From Haloferax denitrificans ATCC 35960 (lineage in GTDB: Archaea; Halobacteriota; Halobacteria; Halobacteriales; Haloferacaceae): a stretch of DNA of 64,000 bases. Below the pieces are notes generated by a model, which did not search any database, had not been told where the DNA came from, and saw nothing but the letters and a program-made list of their open reading frames with translations. Numbering within the stretch: the stretch's first letter is position 1; the number at the start of each line of letters is the position of its first letter. Made by a program: the position numbers and the translations under genes. Where the stretch lies: the NCBI RefSeq assembly GCF_000337795.1, contig NZ_AOLP01000002.1:62001-126000 (forward strand), in the 5' to 3' direction. Positions 54,701-64,000 of the stretch are shown here, in pieces.

Positions 54701-55759
54701 ATGTCACCATCACTCACCCTGACGAGTCGGCCAGAAGACGAGTACCGACAGGTACTGTTCGAGGCATTGACTGATGCAGAACCCGGCGACGAACTCGAGG
54801 TCGTGGCCGACCGGGACGTAGACACGCATCTGGTCCGGTACCAGATCGACCGTGGCCGAGCCGTGAAGTGGGAGTACGAACACCCCAACGAAGAGCCCAG
54901 AAAACTTCAGGTGACCGTAGGCGGTCCGCTAGCCGACGGAGAACTCGGAACGATAGACGTTCGTGACCTGAAACCGCAGCGACGACATGAGGCGCTTCTC
55001 GATATCTTCGACGAGCTGGCACCGGACGAGGGGTTCGTCCTCGTCAACGACCACGACCCGAAGCCACTGTACTACGAGATCCAGTCGATGCACGGCGAGG
55101 TAATCGACTGGGAATACGAGAGCCGTGGAGCCGATGGTTGGCGCGTCAAGATCGAGAAGACCGCTCAGTCGAAGCACACCGATGACGACGTCGTCACCCG
55201 ATATGACGTCCGTGAAATCCCAAAGCAGGAACGCCACCCGACGATCCACCACCGATACGGTATGATTCCTGCAGGGGGGACGATGGAGCTGATCGCTCCC
55301 CACGAACCGCGGCCACTCAAGCAGGAGTTCCGCCGGCGGTACGGCGACTCGTTCACCTGGAATATCGTCGAAGACGAACCGGGTCGCTGCCGCGTGCAAG
55401 TCACGAAGGAAGAGGCGGACAAGGATACGAACTCGACAGAAGATACCGGGCCACGAGCTTCGTCGTCGACCGACGAGGCTGTCGACATCACTGAGGAACT
55501 CGACGTCCGTGACCTGCCTCCGGCCAGACGACACGAACTGATCTACGAGCGATACGCTGGCCTCGACAGGGGAGAGGGGTTCATCCTCGTCAACGACCAC
55601 GACCCGAAGCCACTGTATCACCAGTTCGATGCCGAGGCCGGGCCGGAGTTCCGGTGGGAATACCGCCAGAAGGACCGCGGGGAGTTCAGAGTGATAATCG
55701 GCAAGGCTGACCGCGACGGCAGCGACGTGGCAAGCGAGGAACCGGAAGCACCGTTCTGA
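54701..55759 (+). CDS. Protein with four tandem DUF2249 domains
   Basis: This protein of about 352 residues (ATG 54701; 54671 and 54611 are alternatives) consists of four repeats of about 75 residues. Repeats 2 and 4 hold the complete DUF2249 pattern (IDVRDLKPQRRHEALLDIFD, VLVNDHDPKPLYYEI; LDVRDLPPARRHELIYERYA, ILVNDHDPKPLYHQF). Repeats 1 and 3 are degenerate (no NDHDPKPL; APHEPRPLKQEF in repeat 3). DUF2249 proteins often accompany nitrogen oxide metabolism, which fits the nar genes in this window. The H/D-rich NDHDPKPL loop may bind metal; this is inference. Confidence 0.8.
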   Translation: MSPSLTLTSRPEDEYRQVLFEALTDAEPGDELEVVADRDVDTHLVRYQIDRGRAVKWEYEHPNEEPRKLQVTVGGPLADGELGTIDVRDLKPQRRHEALLDIFDELAPDEGFVLVNDHDPKPLYYEIQSMHGEVIDWEYESRGADGWRVKIEKTAQSKHTDDDVVTRYDVREIPKQERHPTIHHRYGMIPAGGTMELIAPHEPRPLKQEFRRRYGDSFTWNIVEDEPGRCRVQVTKEEADKDTNSTEDTGPRASSSTDEAVDITEELDVRDLPPARRHELIYERYAGLDRGEGFILVNDHDPKPLYHQFDAEAGPEFRWEYRQKDRGEFRVIIGKADRDGSDVASEEPEAPF

Positions 55760-55960
55760 CCGCGCGTTCGTTCGCGAATATTCACAGTGGACGTAACTGC
55801 TTTTTTGCTGTCGTCGCATCGGACACAAAGGGTGTGTTGTCCAACAGGGTGCGGAGGAATTCGGGACGTTACTTTCCACGAGGGGTATGTGCGGTATACC
55901 ACAATATCGTTGGAAATAAGAGCAAGTCCGTCGATGTCGTCCTTGCAAAGACCCGAGATG

Positions 55961-55996
55961 AGCGTCCACGACTTTAGTCGTGTGGAGGATGTTGAC
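55961..55996 (+). ncRNA. Orphan IS605-type right-end/omegaRNA-like hairpin
   Basis: CACGAC-TTTA-GTCGTG (55967-55982) is followed by TGGAGGATGTTGAC. The same hairpin-then-GGAGGATGT(C/T) order ends the intact IS element at 58766-58795 (CGCGCTTTAGCGCG, GGGGAGGATGTCAA). No tnpB lies upstream here, so this looks like the solitary 3' end of a lost element. Confidence 0.45.
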
Positions 55997-56121
55997 GGAG
56001 ACGAATTTTCTCCCAGATATCGTGTGTTTGCGACAGCTCGACCACGATGGTCGACTTTTGCTAAATCGTCAACTTCGGCCTGATTTCGTCTAACATATTT
56101 TCTGCCGAGGCCTCGATCTCG

Positions 56122-56640
56122 TCAGTCTGTTGGTTCATTTTTTTCGACGAACGGCGGATTATCGAGATACCCGATGTTTGTCCGAACAGTGAAGAGGGCA
56201 GCACGGAGTGCTGCCTCGGTGAAAAACATCCCACTTTTGACGTCAGGAAGAACGGTTTTCTTTCCCTCTGCCGTCACTACTGTCGCCGCTTTGAGAACGT
56301 GCAGGCACGATTCAGCAATCACCAACGGAATACCAGTCGCTCGTTTCACGTGGGTTTGATTGCCGTCGAAGGCGGCGGAAAGGCCCGCTACTACCGCTGC
56401 ATCTGCTTCAGCGAGGTGCAGCAGTTGCTCCCGCAGGGAGGTCAGTTCCTCGCCTGCGTCGACGAGGTCTGGTTTTCCGTCGGTGTGCTCCTCGTCGTTG
56501 ACCGTGTGGATGCACGCCATCTCGCACAACGAGGCACCCATTGCTCCCACGACAGCAGCACACGAGCCACCGGCGGGAGCCACGCTCTCGGAGGCGACTT
56601 CCGAAAGAAACACTCCGATTGACTGTGATTCGAGTCCCAT
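56122..56640 (-). CDS. Formiminotransferase-cyclodeaminase-like protein
   Basis: This 172-residue all-helical protein opens with IGVFLSEVASESVAPAGGSC and AAVVGAMGASLCEMAC, matching the FTCD C-terminal (PF04961) pattern F-L-x2-LAs-x3-PaPGGGSxAA. It may be a methenyltetrahydrofolate cyclodeaminase/cyclohydrolase acting in one-carbon folate metabolism. Haloarchaeal stand-alone versions of about this length (slightly under 200) are known. It is alone on its strand between the DUF2249 gene and the IS element. Confidence 0.75.
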   Translation of the reverse strand: MGLESQSIGVFLSEVASESVAPAGGSCAAVVGAMGASLCEMACIHTVNDEEHTDGKPDLVDAGEELTSLREQLLHLAEADAAVVAGLSAAFDGNQTHVKRATGIPLVIAESCLHVLKAATVVTAEGKKTVLPDVKSGMFFTEAALRAALFTVRTNIGYLDNPPFVEKNEPTD

Positions 56641-58796
<2,156 letters not shown>

Positions 58797-58879
58797 GCGC
58801 CGCCACCGAATGATATCGAACACGAACCAGTACGAACTGGACTCCAAACCGACCAATTCGATCTACAACGACGAAATTC

Positions 58880-59185
58880 ATGACAACGATTCATACACCC
58901 GACGACCTGGAGGGACAGCCTCACGCGAACGTTTTCCCAGATGAGGAGCCGAAAACGATCCGTCTCACACTATCTGCGGGGGAGGAGGTCGCACCGCATA
59001 CACATCCCGGGCGCGACATCGTGCTTTACCTCGTCGAGGGAGCGCTCGAGTTACAACTGGGTGACGAAACGTACAGCGTGAACGCTGGTGACGTTGCCCG
59101 GTTCGATGGGGCACAAGACATCTCACCTCGGGCAGTAGAGGACAGTACCGCGTTGATCATTCTGGCACGGGGAACCGACGACTGA
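58880..59185 (+). CDS. Small cupin-domain protein
   Basis: This 101-residue single-domain cupin has motif 1 EEVAPHTHPGRDIVLYLVEG (His ligands and a Glu at the strand end) and motif 2 YSVNAGDVARFDGAQDISPR, where the usual motif 2 His is absent (D/G instead). A missing ligand may mean a weak metal site. Its start lies 84 bases after the IS end. Function is unknown; small cupins often buffer or sense ligands next to oxidoreductases. Confidence 0.7.
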   Translation: MTTIHTPDDLEGQPHANVFPDEEPKTIRLTLSAGEEVAPHTHPGRDIVLYLVEGALELQLGDETYSVNAGDVARFDGAQDISPRAVEDSTALIILARGTDD

Positions 59186-59301
59186 AGAACTACCTGATTG
59201 CCCTCTCCCCGCTCCTAAAGACCGGGGGATGCGCTCGTATCTTCATCAAGGAGAGAGTGGTTCCGTGACCCGGTCTCGACGTAGGTATCTCACAGACGAG
59301 G

Positions 59302-60180
59302 TCACCAGAATTTGAGGTCTCGCTTCACCGACTCGCGCTTTAGCTCCTGGATCTCCTCGGTGATGGGGATATCTTTTGGACAGACGGTCGTACAGGAAAA
59401 CTGCGTGTGGCACTGCCAGACGCCGTCTTCCATATCGAGAAGTTCCAGTCGATGCTCTTTGATGTCTTTTCCCTCCCGTTCGTCGAAGTAAAATCGATAT
59501 GCCTTGACGATAGCCGCAGGTCCGATGTATTCGTCGTCGGTCTGGGCGGGGTTACACGACGAGGTACAACAACCACACTGAATACAGCGGGAAGCCATCT
59601 TGATTTTCTCACGGTTCTCGGGCGATTGGCGCTGTTCTTCGAGGTCGTCGTCGGGAAGTTCGTCGGGCTGGAAGTACGGTTCGACTTCCTCTATTCGCTC
59701 GTAGAAGTGGTCCATGTCGACGACCAGATCTTTGATCACTGGCTGGTGGGGGAGCGGTTCGACACGAATCGGTTCATCGAGGCCCGATATCTGCGTCTGA
59801 CAACCCAACCGCTGTCGTCCGTTGATGAAGAAGCCGTCGCTGCCACACACGGCCATACGACAGGAGTGACGGAAGGTGAGCGACGAGTCGAACTCGTCGC
59901 GCGCGTAGATGAGTGCGTCAAGGACGGTCATGCCCCGTTTGTACGGGACGTAGAAGTCGTCGAACCGGGGTTCCCGTTTGCTCTCGACGTCGGGGTCGTA
60001 CCGGAACACCTTGAGGTGGGCCGTTTCGGCGTCTGATCCAGCAGACGCGTCGGTTACTGCTTGCGACCGAGCAGCCTCTCCCCGTTCTTGCTTCCGTGCG
60101 AGTCGTCGCTGCTGGGGCGTAATCTCGTCATCTGATTCGCTCGTCGGGGTTGATGCCCCGTGAGAGCCCGTGGGTTTCAT
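59302..60180 (-). CDS. Succinate dehydrogenase/fumarate reductase iron-sulfur subunit-like protein
   Basis: This protein of 292 residues has a plant-type [2Fe-2S] motif CRMAVCGSDGFFINGRQRLG(C), then CIQCGCCTSSCNP and the third-cluster block CHTQFSCTTVCPKDI, i.e. [2Fe-2S], [4Fe-4S] and [3Fe-4S] sites of SdhB/FrdB. A disordered N-terminal part (about 40 residues, Glu/Arg/Gln-rich) precedes the ferredoxin domain. No SdhA, C or D genes are in the window, so it is a stand-alone copy. It overlaps the CGCGG gene by one base (TAATG), so the two are coupled. Confidence 0.85.
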   Translation of the reverse strand: MKPTGSHGASTPTSESDDEITPQQRRLARKQERGEAARSQAVTDASAGSDAETAHLKVFRYDPDVESKREPRFDDFYVPYKRGMTVLDALIYARDEFDSSLTFRHSCRMAVCGSDGFFINGRQRLGCQTQISGLDEPIRVEPLPHQPVIKDLVVDMDHFYERIEEVEPYFQPDELPDDDLEEQRQSPENREKIKMASRCIQCGCCTSSCNPAQTDDEYIGPAAIVKAYRFYFDEREGKDIKEHRLELLDMEDGVWQCHTQFSCTTVCPKDIPITEEIQELKRESVKRDLKFW

Positions 60181-60506
60181 TATTCGACGTGGGCGCGGAT
60201 GACGTAGCCCCCACAACCGCATTGCTCGACGTACTCCCATCGAACACCCGAATCACCGAACTCCGTGGCGAGTGCGTCGTAGAGGTACAACTCGGGATGG
60301 CCGTGTGATTCGTGCGTGACGAGGTTGACGTGGTGGCCGCTGGTCGTGTGTTCGATAGCTTCGATTGCGTGCCGCACTAACAACGACTGGTCGTCTGCGT
60401 ACTGCGGTTTTTCGAGGTTCGCGGACCACGAGTTGTCGTGTGTGCGGTCCGTGACCGGTTCGGTCTCACCGTGATCGTGATCGTGGTCGTGAGAATGGCT
60501 CGCCAT
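60180..60506 (-). CDS. CGCGG-motif protein, putative radical-SAM-modified RiPP precursor
   Basis: This protein of 108 residues, from ATG 60506 (MASHSHDHDHDHGE), has a His/Asp-rich head, a conserved core (NSWSANLEKPQYADDQSLLV, HHVNLVTHESHGHPELYLYD) and a C-terminal VEQCGCGGYVIRAHVE. This CGCGG tail is the signature of a haloarchaeal family that I recall as annotated as putative rSAM-modified RiPP. No radical SAM gene is visible in the window. It is coupled to the SdhB/FrdB-like gene by a one-base overlap, which suggests a redox link. The modification itself is not shown. Confidence 0.7.
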   Translation of the reverse strand: MASHSHDHDHDHGETEPVTDRTHDNSWSANLEKPQYADDQSLLVRHAIEAIEHTTSGHHVNLVTHESHGHPELYLYDALATEFGDSGVRWEYVEQCGCGGYVIRAHVE

Positions 60507-60757
60507 AACTATGTGTAGGAAAGCCACTCAGATAATAGATTGGGTGGAACCGATTCCAGACAGCCAGCCTCGTTCGACTTCGACCCGAATGAGTCTGGAC
60601 ACATATCACAAAACGCCGGATATCACAACGCTGAAGAGTGAACGGATGCGGATGACGCTATTACGGCTGACTCTCTGCGCAACGGTACTCACTTATGGTC
60701 GGAACGACCACCAATGGACGATACGGTGGGATTCATCTCCTACTACGAGGGCAATAT

Positions 60758-61942
60758 ATGACTAATTCCTCTGAAACAGACGACCAACTCGGTCCCACTG
60801 AGGACGGAGCGCCGTTCGCTGTCCGCATCGGTAACGCGGTTGAAACGCTTGATCCGGCGTACTTTGGGTTCGTTATGTCCACTGGAATCGTCTCGATTGC
60901 GTTCCGAGAGCTAGACGTCGCGGCAGTCGCACAGTCGTTGGCGACTTTAACGATTGGTTGTTACGGGCTGCTCCTCACTCTGTTCGCGGTGCGACTGGCA
61001 GCGTTCCCTGACCGTATGTTGGCAGACTTGCGGCATCGAGAGCGTCACTGGGGGACGTTGACGTTCGTCGTTGCAACGAATACAGTTGGCACGCAACTGC
61101 TGGTCTTTTTCGATGCCGTATGGGTGGCGACCGTACTCTGGGGAACGATGATAGTCGCCACTCCCCTACTGTTGTACTACCTGTTTGCGACCGAATTCAT
61201 CGGGACAGGCAAAACAGACGTGAGCGAACGTATCGACGGTGCGTTCCTGTTGGTAATCGTTTGCATGCAGTCGCTTGCGATTCTCGGAGGTCTGTTGGCT
61301 GACGCGTTATCAGCGAACGTCGATGCGATCGTTCTGCTGAGTATGAGCTACTTTGGATCGGGATACGTCCTTTACTTTATTATCGTCACCGTCGTCACCT
61401 ATCGACTGCTCGAGGGTGCGGTTCGTCCTGACGACTGGACTGGACCGTACTGGATCACAATGGGCGCAGCGGCTATCACGACACTCGCCGGGACGACACT
61501 CGGGCCGATGTTGGAGTCGATGGTTGGGTGGGCGCAGTACGCACCTGTAATCGTCGGTGTGACGTTTCTCGCATGGGCGATTGCCTCGTGGTGGATTCCA
61601 TTACTGTTGATTCTCGACGTCTGGAAATTCCTCACCGTCGATATCGACACGCGAGTCCCGACGTGGGTTATCGTCGTTCCATGGTCTCGGCTCGGGTTTG
61701 GCCGACAGCTCCACACTTATGCACCGACTGCGTGGGGTCGTGTGTTCCCGATGGGTATGTACACCGCCTGTACGCTAAACCTCGCCGGAATTAGTACATT
61801 CGGCCTGCTCTCGGTCGTCCCAGCGTATTGGGGCTGGTTCGCGCTTGGAGTGTGGACCCTGACGTTCGTTGGAATGGTACGTACCGTCGTGCGGGTACTT
61901 CGAGGCGAACGCTCGTCGTCGACGACTCCGGAATCGGCATGA
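60758..61942 (+). CDS. TDT-family transporter (TehA/SSU1-like)
   Basis: This 394-residue protein has 10 membrane helices, beginning with LDPAYFGFVMSTGIVSIAF, the PxxFGxxMGTGxxS-type first helix of the TDT (tellurite resistance/dicarboxylate) family, which includes sulfite exporters and malate transporters. The conserved MGMYTACT segment is in the late part of the chain. The substrate is unknown. The start at 60758 is chosen because of the MTNSSETDDQ acidic cytoplasmic head. Confidence 0.8.
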   Translation: MTNSSETDDQLGPTEDGAPFAVRIGNAVETLDPAYFGFVMSTGIVSIAFRELDVAAVAQSLATLTIGCYGLLLTLFAVRLAAFPDRMLADLRHRERHWGTLTFVVATNTVGTQLLVFFDAVWVATVLWGTMIVATPLLLYYLFATEFIGTGKTDVSERIDGAFLLVIVCMQSLAILGGLLADALSANVDAIVLLSMSYFGSGYVLYFIIVTVVTYRLLEGAVRPDDWTGPYWITMGAAAITTLAGTTLGPMLESMVGWAQYAPVIVGVTFLAWAIASWWIPLLLILDVWKFLTVDIDTRVPTWVIVVPWSRLGFGRQLHTYAPTAWGRVFPMGMYTACTLNLAGISTFGLLSVVPAYWGWFALGVWTLTFVGMVRTVVRVLRGERSSSTTPESA

Positions 61943-61998
61943 TTCTTCGGTGATGTTCGGGGGACGCTTTTTCTGTAAGTGAGTCGAACATAGTCGTG

Positions 61999-62472
61999 AT
62001 GATATCCAACGGTGACAACGCACCGAACTTCACTGCCACGCTCGGTACCAGTGACCACGAATCGTTCGACATCGACGAGCACGTCGGTTCCGGTCCAGTC
62101 GTCTTGGCCTTTTTCCCCGGCGCGTTCACTCCTCCCTGTACGAACGAGATGGTCGCTCTCCAAGAGCGAATCAGCGAGTTCGAGGATGCTGAGGCAACCG
62201 TCTTCGGCGTGAGTGCTGACTCGCCGTTCACCCAGGGCGCGTTCCGCGAGGAACACGAAATCGAATTCGACCTCGTCAGCGATATGGCCGGCGACGCTAT
62301 CCAGGCATACGATATCGGAATCGACATCGAGCCCCTCGGGCTTTACGACGTCGCGAATCGGGCGGTGTTCGTCATCGACGAAGACGGGACAGTCACCTAC
62401 AACTGGGTTGCCGACGACCCGACGAACCAACCCGACTACGACGAACTACTCGAGGCGGTCAAAGCCACGTAG
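61999..62472 (+). CDS. 1-Cys peroxiredoxin (AhpC/TSA-Bcp type)
   Basis: This 157-residue thioredoxin-fold peroxidase has the peroxidatic motif FFPGAFTPPCTNEMVALQER (C47) and no other cysteine, so resolving thiols must come from a partner. It reduces hydrogen peroxide or organic peroxides. It follows the TDT gene after 56 bases on the same strand. Confidence 0.9.
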   Translation: MISNGDNAPNFTATLGTSDHESFDIDEHVGSGPVVLAFFPGAFTPPCTNEMVALQERISEFEDAEATVFGVSADSPFTQGAFREEHEIEFDLVSDMAGDAIQAYDIGIDIEPLGLYDVANRAVFVIDEDGTVTYNWVADDPTNQPDYDELLEAVKAT

Positions 62473-62514
62473 TTTTCGGCTGCAAGCAACGAAAGTCCTG
62501 AGTTCCACTGACAG

Positions 62515-63690
62515 CTACAAGTTCTCGAGGGCCTGATCGAGGTCGGTGAGTAGGTCGTCTACGTGTTCGACGCCGACGGCGAGCCGGACGAGCGAATCCG
62601 AAATTCCGGCAGCCTCCCGTTCGGTATCTGTGAGGTAGGACGCGGACATCGTGGCAGGGTGGTCGACGAGTGATTCGGTCCCTCCGAGACTCACTGCGAG
62701 AGTGAATACGTCGAGCGCTTCGAGAACGGCCCGTGTTTCCGCCGCGGTCGCGTCCAGTTCGAAGGAGACGATTCCGCCGAATCCGTCCATCTGCTCACGA
62801 GCGAGGTGGTGCTGTGGATGATGTTGCAATCCGGGATAGTTGACGTGGGCTACCGACAGGTGGCCGTCGAGGTATCGTGCGAGCTCGCCGGCGTTGGTCT
62901 CGTGGCGGTCCATCCGGAGCGGAAACGTCCGGAGACCCCGGAGCGTGAGATACGAATCGAACGGACCGAGCGTGCCGCCGAGTACGTAGGACTGGGTGTG
63001 TTTTACGGCGTCGGCCAGAGAATGGTCGTCGGTCAGAACGGCTCCGCCCATCGAGTCACTGTGTCCGTTCAGGTACTTCGTCGTACTGTGGACGACGATG
63101 TCGGCCCCACGTTCGAGCGGTCGCTGGAAGTACGGCGTGGCGAACGTATTGTCGACGACGTACGTCGCGTCGACTGCCGTCGCAATCTCTCCCACGGCTG
63201 CGAGGTCACAGAGTCGGAGCAACGGGTTCGTCGGTGTCTCTATCCAGACGAGAGCCGTTTCGCCGGTAACTGCTGCGTCGACAGCGTCTACGTCGGTCGC
63301 GTCGACGTACTCGACGGTTGCGCCCAGCGAATCGACGAGCAAATCTTCGAAGAGCAAGCGCGTGCCACCGTAGATACCCTCGAAGGCGACGACGTGGTCG
63401 CCCGCTTCGACGACCGATAGACAGGTCGCAGCAATCGCAGCGGTTCCGGAAGCACAGGTGACGGCGCGTTCGGCACCGCAGAGTCCGGTGAGCCTCTCTT
63501 CGAGGACATCTCGTGTGGGGTTTCCGAATCGGGTGTACTTGTATCCATGCTCTGATTCACCAGGGCTGTGCATCTCGTGAGTAGTCGAGAGGTGTATCGG
63601 CGGGACGACGTCACCTGCGTCGTTGACACCGGCGTCGGTCCGATCGAAACGGGTGGCCAGCGTTTCGAGGTGGTAATTCGAATCGTTCAT
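62515..63690 (-). CDS. Cys/Met-metabolism PLP enzyme (cystathionine gamma-lyase/synthase type)
   Basis: This protein of 391 residues, from the ATG at 63690, has the PLP-lysine motif VVHSTTKYLNGHSDSMGG, the substrate-binding tyrosines in YKYTRFGNPTRDVLEERL and the conserved ETPTNPLLRLCDL loop. It belongs to the gamma-family (MetB, CGL, MGL) enzymes. The motif alone does not decide between lyase and synthase. It ends 43 bases from the peroxiredoxin stop (convergent). Confidence 0.9.
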   Translation of the reverse strand: MNDSNYHLETLATRFDRTDAGVNDAGDVVPPIHLSTTHEMHSPGESEHGYKYTRFGNPTRDVLEERLTGLCGAERAVTCASGTAAIAATCLSVVEAGDHVVAFEGIYGGTRLLFEDLLVDSLGATVEYVDATDVDAVDAAVTGETALVWIETPTNPLLRLCDLAAVGEIATAVDATYVVDNTFATPYFQRPLERGADIVVHSTTKYLNGHSDSMGGAVLTDDHSLADAVKHTQSYVLGGTLGPFDSYLTLRGLRTFPLRMDRHETNAGELARYLDGHLSVAHVNYPGLQHHPQHHLAREQMDGFGGIVSFELDATAAETRAVLEALDVFTLAVSLGGTESLVDHPATMSASYLTDTEREAAGISDSLVRLAVGVEHVDDLLTDLDQALENL

Positions 63691-63925
63691 ACGAGTATTC
63701 AGACCCTCAGGTCGCGCACCCAAAAACGAACCGAGTTGACGTGTCCCGGATTCGAGCGTGAACACCAGTCGTTTTTTGAAATCTGTGAGACTAACTAACC
63801 GAATCGGTCGCGTACACCGCCTCGGGTCAAGTAGCCTGAGGTGCTTTGCGTCTCGTTATCACGGAGAGCGTTGTTGTCGGTACGGTCGCGGGTCACTCTA
63901 CCAAAAACTCTGCTGAACACTCAGA
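63691..63925. other. Intergenic region before a leftward partial gene
   Basis: No gene is seen in these 235 bases. It holds the promoter of the PLP gene (upstream on the minus strand) and the end region of the next gene. Confidence 0.35.
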
Positions 63926-64000
63926 TTACTTTTTTGGGAGCGTCGCGATGAACTCGCGCGGTCCGACACGGTCAACGGTGTATCCTTCGGCATCGAACGA
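63926..64000 (-). CDS. C-terminal end of a gene cut by the window edge
   Basis: The minus-strand frame reads SFDAEGYTVDRVGPREFIAT, ends LPKK and stops with TAA at 63926-63928. Only 24 residues are inside, so no family can be assigned. The composition is fully protein-like. Confidence 0.55.
   Translation of the reverse strand, partial: SFDAEGYTVDRVGPREFIATLPKK

Overview
The window looks like part of a haloarchaeal megaplasmid or other secondary replicon, most like Haloferax or a close relative. The evidence is GC-rich acidic proteins, Tat-exported redox enzymes, many short-leader or leaderless TATA promoters, haloarchaeal-type ParA and Orc1/Cdc6 genes, and an archaeal pNar-type respiratory nitrate reductase cluster in the gene order I recall from Haloferax mediterranei. 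The plasmid assignment is an inference from parA, orc and the iteron-type origin.

Layout. (1) 1-8646: leftward overlapping operon narA-narB(Rieske)-narC(cyt b)-orf-narG-narH-heme b subunit-narJ (cut by the window edge), with a divergent NarO-like regulator. (2) 8741-10778: plasmid partition module (parA plus small acidic partner) with TTGTGTTCA repeats upstream and a small zinc-finger gene. (3) 11042-15683: toxin/defence patch holding an HTH + TumE-like pair, a membrane-anchored Mrr-type nuclease, a dead MNT gene with an in-frame TAG, and an intact MNT/HEPN pair. Two 49-bp direct elements with inverted-repeat ends bracket part of it. (4) 16033-22592: two convergent DUF2254-like membrane proteins, a KAP-family P-loop NTPase and a zinc-ribbon protein. 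(5) 23251-25000: orc1/cdc6 with an adjacent replication origin made of inverted iterons. (6) 25366-34586: an uncharacterised module with twin divergent ComEC-like metallo-beta-lactamase proteins, a 4-TM protein and a winged-helix protein; then a giant Type IIG-like restriction-methylase and a Beta-protein-like gene. (7) 34587-37985: decayed DNA including a second orc1/cdc6 fragment and a frameshifted tyrosine integrase. (8) 38261-49337: catabolic island of aldehyde:ferredoxin oxidoreductase, a complete Liv-type ABC importer, an Fe-alcohol dehydrogenase, an IclR regulator and a 2-hydroxyacid dehydrogenase. (9) 49419-64000: redox and sulfur genes, namely CopD-like/TusA-like/FmdE-like (the last frameshifted by a 5-bp tandem duplication), an ABCE1 paralogue lacking its Fe-S cysteines, a four-repeat DUF2249 protein, a cyclodeaminase, an IS200/IS605 element, a cupin, an SdhB/FrdB-like protein with a CGCGG-motif putative RiPP precursor, a TDT transporter, a 1-Cys peroxiredoxin and a Cys/Met-metabolism PLP enzyme.

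The nar genes would feed quinol electrons through a Rieske/cyt b complex to an extracytoplasmic NarGH. The central 10-38 kb is a maintenance and defence island with signs of repeated insertion and decay. The best candidates for something undescribed are the twin-MBL module (25366-29139), the cysteine-less ABCE1 paralogue, the in-frame palindromic insertion inside tnpA, and the 49-bp boundary elements. Family names come from recognising motifs by eye; no database search was run.
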